Source: Dama dama
Taxonomy: Eukaryota > Chordata > Mammalia > Artiodactyla > Cervidae
NCBI RefSeq assembly: GCF_033118175.1
Contig: NC_083681.1
Coordinates: 13,968,001-14,032,000 of the forward strand
Reading direction: 5' to 3'
DNA: 64,000 nucleotides
The notes under the pieces were generated by a model. That model made no database searches, had not been told where the DNA came from, and worked only from the letters and a program-made list of their open reading frames with translations. Positions 11,898 to 23,867 of the stretch are shown here, piece after piece; the first letter of the stretch is position 1, and every line of letters begins with the position of its first letter. The position numbers were made by a program, and so were the translations under genes.

Positions 11898-12060
11898 ATG
11901 ATATGTATTCATATAAAATTACAATATGTGATAATCACTATCTCATACATAATAATATATGATATACATAAGATTATCATATAAATGAGATAATTTTATA
12001 AGTAAATATGAGAATAGAAGATAATGATAGATCTCTGGAGACATCTTTAAATTATGCATA
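11898..12060. other. AT-rich spacer
   Basis: Degenerate ATATG/CATATA-rich sequence with no recognisable element. Confidence 0.4.
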
Positions 12061-12064
12061 ATGT

Positions 12065-12130
12065 ATGTCATTATCTTCAGAATTTAAAGATGAGGCTACT
12101 GACAATATTAAAGAGTTATTTGATCAATGG
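12065..12130 (-). mobile_element. MIR-like fragment (antisense)
   Basis: The segment ATTATCTTCAGAATTTAAAG followed by ATGAGGCTACTGAC resembles the antisense MIR core (ATTTTACAGATGAGGAAACTG). It is short and diverged. Confidence 0.45.
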
Positions 12131-12327
12131 AATTTTCACACAAAATTCAAATGACAAGTACTTTTTATTTGAACAAAATATTTTACACAACATTGCTTTG
12201 AGAATGTGTAGATCTTTTCAAAATATTTGCAAAACATGGAAAGCTTTTGTTCTCCATGCAGGTCTTGTTAATGGTGTTCTCAAATTTATTTCAATGTGTT
12301 ATTGACATATAATTGTGTAACAGAGAA

Positions 12328-12425
12328 AACCATGGCCTTGAAGTCTAAGTTTTAATCCCTCTGTTTACCCTCTGTGTCAGAGACCTTATCACCAAATATT
12401 ACAATTTCCTATTTAGTCTATTATT
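12328..12425 (+). mobile_element. MIR-like fragment
   Basis: It resembles the MIR 5' half: CATGGCCTTGAAGTCTAAG, then TTTTAATCCC, then a TTACAATTTCC-like stretch. Divergence is high. Confidence 0.42.
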
Positions 12426-12429
12426 GTGT

Positions 12430-12560
12430 TTCTTAAAATGAATTATAAACTACTTCAGGCTTTTTTGATTACCTTTTATAAATCATTGTATTCTTCGCAT
12501 CTGGCAATACGTTTGTTACAGAGTAAATCATAAATGTTATTAGTGAATAATCATTGAATG
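12430..12560 (+). mobile_element. L2 3' end
   Basis: It ends in the typical L2 terminus: TATAAACTACTTCAGGC, then a CATCTGGCAATA-like block, then AAATGTTATTAGTGAATAAT and CATTGAATGAGTG. Ancient and diverged. Confidence 0.6.
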
Positions 12561-12630
12561 AGTGGCAATGCCATATAATTTTTTTTAATTTCAATTGCTT
12601 AAATTTGTATGATTGGTATACTATTTACTT

Positions 12631-12750
12631 ATTTATTTTGCAATGCCACACAGCATGCAAAATCTGGGCTTCCCAACCAGGGATTGAACCTGTGCCCCAA
12701 GTTGTGGAAGCACAGAGTCTCAACCATTGGACGGTCAGGGAATTCCCCCA
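12631..12750 (-). mobile_element. CHR-type cetartiodactyl SINE
   Basis: Antisense tRNA-derived SINE with the block ACCAGGGATTGAACCTGTGC, then AAGTTGTGGAAGCACAGAGT, then CTCAACCATTGGACGGTCAG and GGAATTCC. This belongs to the CHR family shared by ruminants, hippos and whales, distinct from Bov-tA. ATACTA on both sides (12618-12623, 12754-12759) may be part of a duplication. Confidence 0.82.
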
Positions 12751-13432
12751 GCATACTACTTAAAGAGATATTTTAAATGATAAAATTATCCAGTGTCAAA
12801 AAGATATTTGATTATTTTTTCTTTCAAACAATATATTAGTATAAACAATCATTCCTTATGAAATGATTTTGTCTACTTTTTACTTATGAAAGAGGCCAAC
12901 CAAAACAGGTGCCAATGAAATCACAGTGCAGAGAGACTTTTCTATAAAAAAGTTGTTTATTTAAAAGGAATCAAATAAGAACATTAGAATTGTGCACTTA
13001 CTGTAAGAATTACGTGCTACTGATTTCTGTATTTTTCTGTATTTGTTTTAGAAATTATAGACATAATATGCATTTAGTGTGGCCAATTTGAAGAAAAAAT
13101 GTAGCAGTTTTTTTGATCTTTTCCCTTTAATTTATCATTGAGTTAATTTAATTAATATTTAATATTTCCTTTCAATATTCTTTCTCTTAATATTTTAAGA
13201 TCATTTGAAATGTATGCCTCTGTCCTATTTAACATATATTTAAAACATTTACTTTGATGTATCTCTCACATACAATTTTAAAGGTTCTATAACATTTCAC
13301 AATCTTTTGGAAAGCACACACTTGAGAGGTCTCTCTTCTCTAGAAAATGGGTTTTGTTCATCATCATTAACATCAACTAAAAGAAACAGAGACAACATTA
13401 AGAACTATGAGTTTCAATTTTATCCTGGGACC
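12751..13432. other. Unclassified AT-rich sequence
   Basis: No recognisable repeat, coding frame or RNA. Confidence 0.4.
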
Positions 13433-13897
13433 TTCAGTTCAGTTCAGTTCTGTTGCTCGTGTCCAACTCTTTGTGACCCCATGAACGGCAGTACACCAGG
13501 CCTCCCTGTCCATCACCAACTCCCAGAGTCCACCCAAACCTATGTCCATCGAGTGGGTGATACCATCCAACCACCTCATCCTCTGTCATCCCCTTCTCCT
13601 CCTGCCCTCAATCTTTCCCAACATCAGGGTCGTTTCCAATGAGTCAGCTCTTCTCATCAGGTGGCCAAAGTATTGGAGTTTCAGCTTCAGCATCAGTCCT
13701 TCCAATGAACACCCAGGATTGACCTTCTTTAGGATGGACTGGTTGGATCTCCTTGCAGTCCAAGGGACTCTGAAGAGTCTTCTCCAGCACCACAGTTCAA
13801 AAGCATCAATTCTTTGGTGCTCAGCTTCCTTTATAGTCCAACTCTCACATCCATGCATGACCACTGGAAAAACCATAGCCTTGACTAGACGGACCTT
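13433..13897 (-). mobile_element. BovB 3' fragment with an open C-terminal frame
   Basis: Antisense BovB 3' end beginning with the TTCAGTTCAGTTC tail. On the minus strand 13586-13876 is open for 96 codons and contains RIDAFELWCWRRLFRVPWTA and LKLKLQYFGHLMRRADSLE, a well-kept piece of the ORF2 C-terminus. Good frame preservation suggests a fairly young insertion. I find no clear target-site duplication. Confidence 0.92.
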
Positions 13898-13982
13898 ACT
13901 GAGAACTATAACCCAAGAAACAGCCTCTTAGTAGTTCTACTCCAAATAGGTAGGGAGACAAACCAGTATATACATGACTTAT

Positions 13983-14202
13983 GGGGGCTTCCCAGGTGGT
14001 GCTAGTGGTAAAGAACATGCCTGCCAATGCAGAAGTAAGAGACAAGTGTTCAATCCGTGCGTCAGGAGAATCCCCTGGAAGATAGTCACGAGAACCCACT
14101 CCAGTACTCTTTACTGGAGGATTCCACCAGCAGAAGAGCCTGGCAGGCTGCAGCCCTTAGAGTTGCAGAATCAGACATGACTGCAACAACTTAGCACATA
14201 CA
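13983..14202 (+). mobile_element. Bov-tA SINE
   Basis: It has the tRNA-derived head (GGGCTTCCCAGGTGGTGC, AAAGAACATGCCTGCCAATG), then the Bov-A body ending CAGACATGACTGCAACAACT. The box-B region is mutated (GTTCAATCCGTG). ACATGACTT (13972-13980) and ACATATGACTT (14206-14216) may be an imperfect duplication. Confidence 0.9.
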
Positions 14203-14807
14203 ACACATATGACTTTTTGCCCAAAGGATACACACAGTAAAGCAGGCATTTTCATAGGAGGTTACTCTTATGGAAACAGATATCTCACTGATTTTAGTAC
14301 CTTTTCTTCTGTGGGAATATACAAGAATCTGAGTTCATTAAAACTCCTTATGAAATGTACTTTTATCTGATGCCTGTTTTTCTGAGAGGTAGAGTGTTTC
14401 ATCCTGTGTTTAGTCCTGAATTTCTCACAGGGTGTACTGTTGGTCTGTGACTACATTGGCTAATGATTTAATCCTTGTAGAACTGGATAATGGGTAATAT
14501 CCTTTGTTTTACACTAACTTTCTTGTTTAGACTAATATTCTTGCTTCACTCTAACTTTCTATTATTTATCATCTTTCTTCACTTCTGAAACACACTGAAA
14601 AAAATTTAATGGTCTTCCAATTGTATTAATAAAATTTATTGGTGACCACTTTATTTCTGATATGTCTAGTTATACCACCATGTATTACATAACTGTTTGC
14701 ATTTCCAGGGCTTTTTCCTTATTTTCTGTTTTTTTTTTTTTAAATTTTTATTATATGTTTATACAAAAATAAATATGCTTGATAAAGATAACAATACATT
14801 AAGAAAA
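14203..14807. other. Unclassified sequence
   Basis: No recognisable element except a 13-base T run at 14729-14741. Confidence 0.4.
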
Positions 14808-14995
14808 TTGGCTTTGAAAATAAACTTTTAGAGTTTAAATTTTAGCTACAATGCTTAGAAAGCTGCATGATTTTGAACAAACTCTCAACTTCCTCCAACT
14901 TCATTTTTCTCATCTATAAAGTGGGAATAACATTAGTGTTTATCTCCTAGGATTGTTGTAGCTATTTAATAAAATTATGTAAATAAATAGTCTTA
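14808..14995 (+). mobile_element. MIR SINE
   Basis: A good MIR match: GGCTTTGAAAATAAACTT, AAGCTGCATGATTTTGAACA, the core CTCATCTATAAAGTGGGAAT, and GGATTGTTGTAGCTATTTAA. MIR is an ancient mammalian tRNA-derived SINE, so this segment predates all the BovB insertions. Confidence 0.8.
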
Positions 14996-17332
14996 AAAAC
15001 CCTAAGATATTATGTATGCAGTACAATTAGCTTGTACTGTATTATTTGTGTCATTAATTCTGGTATAACACTAGAGTCAGACACATAATTTTAATGTTTA
15101 AATACATAGGAAGTTAAAACCAGTAAGTCTGAGGCACAGTTCTTACAATTGACAGGATCATATTCTCAAAGCTCTGAAATATGTGACAAGGCACGGACAC
15201 AAATGCTTAACCTCATCGACTGCATTAAAGTTGAAAAGTATCTGAGAAACAATAGCAGCATCCTACACTTTTAGGCAAGTTAATATTTTGCCTTATTCTT
15301 AAAATTGCTTCTTGACTATTAAATCTCTGATGTGTGCTTAATATAAAAGTAGAAGTCATTTGAGTTCAATTATTTTTGTCTTTGAAAATGCTAATATGTG
15401 AATACTGCTATAAAGTTTTTTACTCCTACATTAATGTAAATACTTGTAATAGAAACATGTCTCAGTCACTTTAAATATTTTCTATATTAGTCTTACATAT
15501 ACTGAGTACTTTGACATCACATTATAATTATTATGGTGAGACAATTGATTCATAAAAGTATGAATTAAGTCTATCAATGTTTTAAGCTTGATGGACAATG
15601 CATTAACAAGCAAAGATGGGTGGGCAAAAGGGAGTTGGACAGAGGGAGAAAGAGAGATGTCTTTATATCTGGTTAGAGGTGCTATAACAGTTGCTGACTT
15701 CCTTAAATTCGAAATTTTAAAAGCACCAATTATCTGACTTTAGGCAAATATTATAATTTCTTCATGCCATTCTCCTCCATAAAAAGAAACAAGGGTCCCA
15801 AACATTGGGATATTGTGATTGTCAAACTAGAAGTATGGGAAGGGACATAAAAATAACAAAGCATTATAGAACAGTTTTTGTAATTTTTAAATATGCATTC
15901 TTTAATTGAACATATTTCATGCTATTTGGATGATTTCACTAAAGTAAAACTATATAAAAAATCTTAGGAAAAATAAAGGATATTAAAAGGACTTGGTTAA
16001 GGAACAATAGAGAAAGGAGGTTTTCTAACTTTTCAGGAAACAATTATTGGATATATGTGTCAAAGGCAAATTGCAGTATCATTGCATCAGTACCAGTCAG
16101 GGTTCTGTCACCTTATAATTGCACATTCCTAGACATATGACTTAATCCCTCTAATCTTCAGCTGTCTCTTCTGAAACATTCAATGACCAATCCTTTGTAT
16201 ATCAACTATTAATCTCTTTCCACTATATGGCTGTCTTTTCTGCATTGAGAGTTTTGAGGGAAATAGATATGCATTCATGCACTTGGCACACTTGAAATGA
16301 TTTTTTGTGTGAATCAGGTACTTTCATAGGAAGTAGAAATGCAGAAAGATTAAATAATACCTGAAGAAAAATACTGGTTATGAACAGTATCTATAAGCAC
16401 TTAATTACATCACTGTATTTAAATGTTGAATGCTATTGTGTTCAGTGCACTACGATAACAGAGCATTAATAACACTACTTACAAGACAGCTTTACAGAAG
16501 AGGGAGCATGCACATTTGAATTTGAGTAGTGAGCCAAAAAGGCATCATTTTTCTTTTAACTCTCTGTTCAATCACACAAAATTAATGACAAAATAAAAAC
16601 TTAGATGAATCCAGCTGAACTTTGCTAAAAACATAAACAAGCAATTAAAATGCATAGAAATTAAAGAAAAAGAAGTACAAATTTAAATCTCAAAATATTA
16701 ACTTCCTTCTCCATAGAACAGCTTTTTCTCTAAAGAATAAAAACATTATCTTTCATTTATTATGTCTCTTTTTATTTAAAAGAAGTATTATTTAAATAGT
16801 CATTGTTTTATGTGATTGACTATAAAGAACTTAAGTCAGAAACGTTAATGTGAAAATAGATGGCAGTAAATACAATAAGAGTGCCAAGAAAAAACAAAAA
16901 ATGCTTTTTGTTAAAGTGCTTGCTTTTGCAATATAGATTCTTCTGGGTCTTGAATAGTCACAATTCAAGACATATGCGGAGATCTAAAATCAGAGCTCAC
17001 ATAGCCATTTTAAAACAAGCATACTTGACTCAGTGTCAACCTTTATTATGAAAACACTATTTTATAAAAGATAGGGAAATAGGTTTGTAGGGCAGCGACT
17101 TATACGATTTTCCGTCCTAGATCCCTGAGTAATGAATGATATAAGTCATTCTCACCGTCTGTCAGTCAATTTTTCCCCATTACTGAAAGATAATATATTG
17201 TTTCTGAGACTCTGTGACTTGGAAACCGCTGAATACCAAATTACATAGTTTCATAACTTTAAATCGGTAAAGAATATTCTGGTATCTAGCATGAACACAG
17301 GAGTGGATTGTTCCAGTTAATCAGATATTCTT
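14996..17332. other. Largely unclassified 2.3 kb
   Basis: AT-rich DNA with no confident repeat or gene. A MIR-like trace near 16130-16180 is too weak to call. A 63-codon frame at 16860-17051 is unrecognised and unremarkable. This is one of the longest stretches here free of recognisable ruminant elements. Confidence 0.4.
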
Positions 17333-17343
17333 ATGCTCTACTA

Positions 17344-17672
17344 AAGGGCTTCCCTCCTAACTCAGCTAGTAAAGAAACCACCTGCAATGCAGGAAACCCC
17401 GGTTCACTCCCTGGGCCAGGAAGATCCCCTGGAGAAGGGATAGTCTACTCACTCCAGTATTCACGGGCTTTCCTGGTGGCTCAGATGGTAAAGAATCTGC
17501 CTGCAATGCAGGAGACCTGGGTTTGATCCCCGGGTTGGGAAGATCCCCTGGAAGGGGGCATGGCTACACACTCCAGTGTTCTTGCCTGGAGAATCCCGTG
17601 GACAAAGGAGCCTGGCGGGCTACAGTCCATGGGGTTGCGGAGTCAAACACGACTGAAAGACTAAGGACACGC
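17344..17672 (+). mobile_element. Bov-tA SINE, dimeric tRNA head
   Basis: Two tRNA-derived units lie head to tail: the first from 17346 (GGGCTTCCCTCCTAACTCAG) and the second from about 17465 (GGGCTTTCCTGGTGGCTCAG). A single Bov-A tail follows, ending AACACGACTGAAAGAC. Flanks ATGCTCTACTA (17333-17343) and ATGCACTACTA (17673-17683) form an 11-bp duplication with one mismatch, so the dimer inserted as one unit. Confidence 0.93.
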
Positions 17673-17804
17673 ATGCACTACTACGTCATTCCTTCTGTAA
17701 ACCGATCTTTCAGATTCCCATACCTTCAACTGATGTCCCTAGCCTGCATTTCCAGAAGTCAATGGTTACTATCAGAAAATCAGACTTTGCATCCTTTGTA
17801 TTCT

Positions 17805-17930
17805 TCATCCACTGACTCTATGACTTGGGTAATTAATCTAATGGCTGTGATTTTAGTTTTTCTTATTTGAAAATGAGAATAAAAATTGTATCTGTCTACT
17901 TCATCAGATCAATGTATAGAATATTATTGA
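17805..17930 (+). mobile_element. MIR-like fragment
   Basis: The MIR pattern GACTCTATGACTTGGGTAAT, then TTTGAAAATGAGAATAAAAA, then a CTACTTCATCAG block is visible but diverged. Confidence 0.5.
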
Positions 17931-17939
17931 CAATGCAGA

Positions 17940-18005
17940 ATCCTCTTTTATGCTTAATCATATATTATTATGATCTTCATTTGCATTTCTCCAATATGCT
18001 GATTG
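17940..18005 (-). mobile_element. Old L1 flank left of the BovB
   Basis: It resembles antisense ORF2 3' sequence (TTTGCATTTCTCCAAT) and continues across the BovB insertion into 21092-22335. It contains the left target-site copy AATATGCTGATTG at 17993-18005. Confidence 0.6.
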
Positions 18006-18379
18006 GACGTGTGGCTCTAGAGAAGGGAATGGCACACCACTTCAGTACTCTTGCCTTGAGAACCCCATGAACAGTATGTAAAGGCAAAAAGATAGGACAC
18101 TGAAAGATGAACTCCCCAGGTTAGTAGGTGCTCAATATGCTACTGGAGATCAGTGGAGAAACACTCCAGAAAGAATGAAGAGACAGACCCAAGGCAACAA
18201 TAACACTGTTGTGGATGTGACTGGTGATGGAAGTAAATTCTGATGCTGTAAAGAGCAATATTTGTATAGGAACCTGGAATATTAGGTCCATGAATCAAGG
18301 CAAATTGGAAGTAGTCAAACAGGAGACGGCAAGAGTGAACATCAACATTTTATGAATCAGTGAAATAAAATGGACTGGA

Positions 18380-18866
18380 ATGAGTGACTTTAACTCAGAT
18401 AACCATTATATCTACTACTGTGGGTACAAATCCCTTAGAAGAAATGAAGTAGCCCTCATAGCCAACAAGAGTCCGAAAGGCAGTACTTGGATGCAATCTC
18501 AAAAACGACAGAATGATCTCTGTTTGTTTCCAAGGCAAACCATTCAATATCACAGTAATCCAAGCCTATGCCCCGACCAGTAACACTGAAGAAGCTGTAG
18601 TTGAAAGGTTCTATGAAGACCTACAAGACCCTTTAGAACTAACATCCAAAAAAGATGTCCTTTTCATTATAAGAGACTGGAATGCAAAAGTAAGAAGTCA
18701 AGAATTACCTGGCATAACAGGCAAATTTGGCCTTGTAGTACAAAATAAAGCAGGGCAAAGGCTAATACAGTCTTGTCAAGAGAATGCACTGGTCATAGCA
18801 AACACCCTCTTCGAACAACACAAGAGAAGACTCTACATACAGACATCACTAGATGATCAATACTGA
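18380..18866 (+). pseudogene. BovB ORF2 endonuclease domain, frameshifted
   Basis: Two overlapping frames cover the apurinic-endonuclease-like domain. The first, from 18380, gives SDFNSDNHYIYYCGY. The second, 18513-18866, gives NITVIQAYAPTSNTEE, then DVLFIIRDWNAKV and ENALVIANTLF. In intact BovB the DWNAK motif is GDWNAKVG; here G is replaced by R. This domain nicks target DNA to start reverse transcription. The frame change between the pieces and the stop at about 18864 show it is dead. Confidence 0.85.
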
Positions 18867-19613
18867 AATCAGATTGATTATATTCTTTGCAGCCAAAGAT
18901 GGAGAAGCTCTATACAGAGAGAAAAAATAAGACCAGGAGCTGACTGTGGCTCAGATCATGAACCCCTTATTGACAAATTCAGACTTATATTGAATAAAGT
19001 AGGGAAAACCCCTAGGCCATTCAGGTATGACCTAAATCAAATCCCGTACAATTTTAGTGGAAGTGACAAATAGATTTAAGGGATTAGATCTGATAGACTG
19101 CCTGTAGAACTATGGACGGAGGTATATGACATTGTGCAGGAGGCAGGGATCAAGATCATCTCCAAGAAAAAGAAATGCAAAAAGGCAAAATGGTTGTCTG
19201 ACAAGGACTTAACAAATAGCTGAGAAAATAAGAAAAGCAAAAGGCAAAGGAGAAAAGAAAAGCTATTCCCATTTGAAGGCAGATTTCCACAAAATATACA
19301 AGGAGATATAAGAAAGAAATCACTTCCTCAGTGATCAATGCAAAGAAATAGAGGAAAACAATAGAACGGGAAAGACTAGGGATTTCCCCAAGAAAATTAG
19401 AGATACCAAGGGTACATTCATGCAAAGATGGGCACAATAAAGAACTGAAATGGTAGGGAACTAACAGAAGCAGAAAATATTAAGATGAAGTGGTAATAAT
19501 ACACAGAAGAACTATACAAAGAAGATCTTCATGACCCAGATAATCATGATGGTGTGATCACTCACCTAGAGCCAGACATCTAGGAATGTGAAGTCAAGTG
19601 GGCCTTAGGAATC

Positions 19614-20361
19614 ATGACTATGAACAAAGCTTGTCAAGGTGATGGAATCCCAGGTGAGCCATTTCAAATCCTGAAAGATGATGCTCTGAAAGTGCTGCAC
19701 TCAATATGCCAGCAAATGTGGAAAACAGAGCAGTGGCCACGGGACTGGAAAAGGTTAGTTTCATTCCAATCCCAAAGAAAGGCAATGCCAAAGAATTTTC
19801 AAACTACCACACAATTGCACTCATCCCCCACGCTAGCACAGCAATCCTCAAAATTCTCCAAGTCAGGCTTCAACAGTGCATGAACCGTGAACTTCCAGAT
19901 GTTCAAGCTGGACTTAGAAATGGCAGAGGAACCAGAGATCAAATTGCCAACATCCATTGGATCACTAAAAAAGCAAGAGAGTTCCTGTAAAACATCCACT
20001 TCTGCTTTATTGACCATGCCACTGACTTTGACTGTGTGGGTCACAACAAACTGTGGAAACTTCTTAAAGCTATGGGAATGCCAGATTACCTGACCTGCCT
20101 CATGAGAAATCTGTATGCAGGTCAGAAAGCAACAGTTAGAACTGGAAAAACATGGAAAAAAAAGACTGGTTCCAAATCAGGAAAGGACTATGCAAAAGCT
20201 TTATATTGTCACCCGACTTATTTAACTTCTATGCAAAGTACATCATGAGGAAGGTTCGGCTGGAGGAAGCACAGGCTGGAATTAAGATTTCTGGGAGAAA
20301 TATCAATAACCTCAGATATGCAGATGACACCACCCTTACGCAGAAAGTGAAGAAATGTTAA
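19614..20361 (+). pseudogene. BovB ORF2 reverse-transcriptase domain, frameshifted
   Basis: Overlapping frames in all three phases carry PIPKKGNAKEFSNYHTIALI, then LKILQVRLQQ and VQAGLRNGRGTRDQIANI (19706-19990), then FILSPDLFNFYAKYIM and NNLRYADDTTL (20152-20361). The YADD catalytic motif is kept. At least two frameshifts lie between 19990 and 20152. Confidence 0.86.
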
Positions 20362-21091
20362 AGAGCCTCTTGATGAAAGTGAAAGAGGAGAGTGAAAAAG
20401 TTGGCTTAAAACTCAACATTCAGAAAATGAAGATCATGGCATCCGAGCCCATCACTTCATGGCAAATAGATGGGGAAACAATGGAAACAGTGAGAGACTT
20501 TCTTTTTTGAGACTCAAAAATCACTTCAGATGGTGAGTGCAGCCATGAAATTTAAAGAGGCTTGCTCCTTGGCAGAAAAGTTATAACCAACCTAGATAGC
20601 ATATTGAAAAGCAGAGACATTACTTTGCCAACAAAATTCCATTTAGTCAAATGGATGTGACATGTATGGATGTATGGATGTGACAATTGAACTATAAAGA
20701 AAGCTGAGCACTGAAGAACTGACACTTTTGAACTGTGATGCTGGAGAAGACTCTTGAGAGTCCCTTGGACTGCAAGGAGATCCAACCAGTCTGTCCTGAA
20801 GGAAATCAGTCCTGAATATTCATTGGAAGGACTGAAGCTGACGCTGAAACTCCAATACCTTGACCACTTGATCGAAGAATTGACTCTTTGGAAAATACTC
20901 TGATGTTGGGAAAGATTGAAGGTGGGAGGAGAAGGGGATGACAGAGGATAAGATGTTTGGATGGTATAACCAACTCAATGGATATGAGTTTGAGTAAACT
21001 CCAGGTGTTGGTGATGGACAGGCAGGCCTGGTGTGCTGCAATCCATGGGCTGGCAAAGAATTGGACACAACTGAGTGACTTTACTGAGCTG

Positions 21092-22335
21092 AATATGCTG
21101 ATTGAATTTTTAAATAAGTTCTTTGTATAAAGACTTGGTTAATACTTGTGACAAATTTGAAGTGGTTTTCTATTTCTGATTAATTTTTGGAAGTTCTTTC
21201 CATATTCTATATATGAGTATTATCTCTGATATTGTCTTGCAATATTTTTTCCCATTATTTAACTTATTTTTTGTTTCATTATTGGTATGCTTTGATGACT
21301 ATGCTTTTAATTTTATAAATATTTATTTATTTTCCTTTATTGTTATTGTTTTCTATATCCTGTCAAATACATATTATACCTGCTCACTTCTGCAAGATAA
21401 TAAAAATGCTCTCTTCTGGTACTGATCAAGAAGCTGTTTTACCTCTTGCATTTATATCTACAATCCATGTTGAATTTTTTTTATAGATCAAATATCATGT
21501 TTGATTCTTCATGTATTTCCTACTTTAATTGTTTTCAATAGTGAAATCATGTTGTACTGTAGTTTATTTGTGGGAAGTTTATTAGTAATACCCTAATTTT
21601 TTAAACAGACACAGAAACACAGGATTGTTCAGATACTACTATTTATTCTTGTTTCACATTTTAAAAGTTATATTTTTCTAGATCAATTTCTACTTCATCT
21701 AATTTATCTTCTTTGTTAGCATGAAGTTGCTCTCCTTCTGAGTTTATTTTTTCTGTCTGCAGTGGTGCACCTGTTTATATTCTTTGTGTTGATAATGTAT
21801 GTCTCAGATTAGCCAATGAATGTATCATTTGTATTAATCTTTTAATTAAAAAAAAATCTTAGCTCTCCATTTTTCCGTTATAATTGATTTTATGTTAACT
21901 TGCTTTCTTTTATTCATATATTGTTTTCAACACTATCTTTAATGTGTAAAATTCCTTTTCTGTGTAAGCTTTATCATCACAAATTGGGAATATAATTTTT
22001 CATTTATATTTGATTCAAAACATTTAATAATTTTTCCTATGACATTTTGTGACCCATGTATTAGGTAGAGATACATTATTTAATTTCCAAATATTATGGA
22101 TTTTGCAGTTATCTTATTCTTATTGATTCCCTATTTAATCTTATTAGTATACTCAGACCATATATTCACTATGAGTATAAACTTACAAAATTTGGTAATT
22201 GTCCCACAGTCACTTGAAAAGAATGCAAACTGTATATTTCCTCTCTCTCACCCATCAAATCTATAGTTAATTTTTAATTGAAGATAATTATTTAGGTTAC
22301 CAGTTCTCATATTTCCATCCAACATCCTAGCCTCT
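21092..22335 (-). mobile_element. Old L1, right part after the BovB
   Basis: T-rich antisense L1 ORF2. The clearest part is about 22040-22330, with TTTAATTTCCAAATATTATG, then ATTGATTCCCTATTTAATC and CACTTGAAAAGAATGC, the usual antisense order of an old L1M. It starts with the right target-site copy of the BovB and continues 17940-18005. Confidence 0.7.
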
Positions 22336-22439
22336 AATTTTCTTACCTTATGCCAGCAGAATTCACGTCAGTCACGTACTTCCACGGTCTTACTCTAAGC
22401 CAGAGTTTCTCATCATGTTTCTGTTGCGTGTATCATTAA

Positions 22440-23148
22440 ACTTGAAAAACTAGGAATAAAGCCACCACATGACCCAGAAATCCCACTACTAGGCATACAC
22501 CCTGAGGAAATCAAATCTAAAAAATGATGCAAGTAGCCCAAGCTCATTGCAGCATTATCTACAATAGCTAGGACATGGAAGCAACCTAGAGGTCTAATGA
22601 AAAATGAATGGATAAAGAAGTTGTGGTACATATATACAATGGAATATTACTTGGCCATAAAATGGAATACATTTGAGTCAATCCTAATGAGGTGAATGAA
22701 CCTAGAGCCTATTATACAGAGAGAAGTAAGTCAGAAAAAGAAAAACATCCATTGTATACTAAGTTATATATATATATGGAATCTAGAAAGATGGTACTGA
22801 TGAACCTACTTACAGGACAGCAGTGGAGACACAGACATAGAGAACAGACTCATGGACATGGGGCATGGGGGAGGAAGGAGAGGGTAGGCTCTGTGGGGAG
22901 AGTAATGTGGAGACATACATTGCTATGTGTAAAATAGGTGGCCAATGGGAATTTCCTCTATGACTCACAGAACTCAAACAGTATCTCTGTAACAACCTAG
23001 AGGATTGAGATGGGAAGGCAGTGGGAGAGATGTTCAGGATGGAGGGAACATGTGTACCTATAGCTGATTCATGTTAATGTTTGGCAAAACCCGACACAAT
23101 GTTGTAAAGTAATTATCTTTCCATTAAAAATAAATTTAATTAAAACAT
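22440..23148 (+). mobile_element. L1 3' end (artiodactyl type)
   Basis: Plus-strand end of ORF2 and 3' UTR: ATGACCCAGAAATCCCACTA, ACATGGAAGCAACCTAGAGG, TACAATGGAATATTAC, and the 3' UTR segment GGACATGGGGCATGGGGGAG, closing with AACCCGACACAATGTTGTAA and an A-rich tail. It is 5'-truncated. CATTAA near both ends may be a short duplication, weakly supported. Confidence 0.85.
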
Positions 23149-23384
23149 TAATCAATCATAAAGGCAGCTATGTGTAACTGACGGCCACAGCCAAGAATCT
23201 TGCCTACCCAGATGAAACAAACACTTTCTATGGCTGTCTGGCACTACTGCCTATATGCTAGTCTTGTTAATTGCATGGTTCCACTTTTATATATTCTAAA
23301 ATATAGTTGTTCCTACTTATAATATGAAATATTGCAGTTATTTATTTAATAATATATTTATTATATTGTTAAAGTTTCAAGTGT

Positions 23385-23861
23385 TGTAGGAGACAGGAAG
23401 AATAAAAGAAAAGTAGGCCCTTGGAACAAGTCCAGAGGGAACAGTTCATAATCTTGAAAACAAGATATGATCCTGGGGTTGGAAAGCAGATCTTAAACTG
23501 TTTCTCAACTGGCATCTCAGAGTCACATGTTTTACGTATCTGGTGGCAAATCTATAGATTAGAATATTAGTCTTAGTTACTGATTTGTTATTGATTACCA
23601 TTTCTTAATTACTCAATGGTTAATGATCATTTTGTTCTTTGGCCCTGAAGGCCACATGAGTTATAGTTTAACTCCTTGCATATTCTTTCATTCACGGCTG
23701 AGAGTATAATAAAGTTGGCTTGGATTCAGTTTCAGTACCTTCACCTTGGAGTGGTGTTGGTCCCCTGATCCTCACTTTTCTCTGAATCCTTGTGTCTTTT
23801 TTTCTCATTCTCTCACCGTATCACGCTTTCAGAAACCCTGCTTGTCAAGCTGGTCTCAACA
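23385..23861 (+). mobile_element. Solo LTR of an endogenous retrovirus
   Basis: A 477-bp segment starting TGTAGGAGACAGG and ending GGTCTCAACA, with TG...CA termini. It is flanked by a perfect 6-bp direct repeat, AAGTGT, at 23379-23384 and 23862-23867. An AATAAA signal lies at 23708-23713, about two thirds of the way along, as expected for the U3-R-U5 layout. No internal retroviral sequence is adjacent, so it is a solo LTR left by recombination between two LTRs. A 6-bp duplication is typical of class II (ERVK-like) elements; the family is inferred. Strand follows the AATAAA signal. Confidence 0.82.
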
Positions 23862-23867
23862 AAGTGT

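Larger units (their letters stand above)
18006..21091 (+). mobile_element. Near full-length BovB LINE (3,086 bp)
   Basis: The most complete BovB here. It begins at the usual 5' region (CTAGAGAAGGGAATGGCACA at about 18017) and runs through endonuclease, reverse transcriptase and C-terminal domain to a 3' tail with ACTGAGTGACT. A perfect 13-bp target-site duplication, AATATGCTGATTG, flanks it at 17993-18005 and 21092-21104. BovB is about 3.2 kb when complete, so little is missing. ORF2 is broken by several frameshifts and stops. BovB is known for its patchy, horizontally acquired distribution between squamates and ruminants. Confidence 0.96.

Noticed and set aside
13398..13910. AGAACTAT on both sides of the BovB at 13433-13897 as a duplication
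   Set aside because: The left copy lies about 23 bp from the element edge with no explaining tail, and 8 bp in AT-rich DNA is easily chance.
17340..17670. Direct repeats of about 115 bp spaced regularly (CRISPR-like at first sight)
   Set aside because: They are the two tRNA units of a dimeric SINE. The organism is a mammal, and no spacer-repeat array exists.
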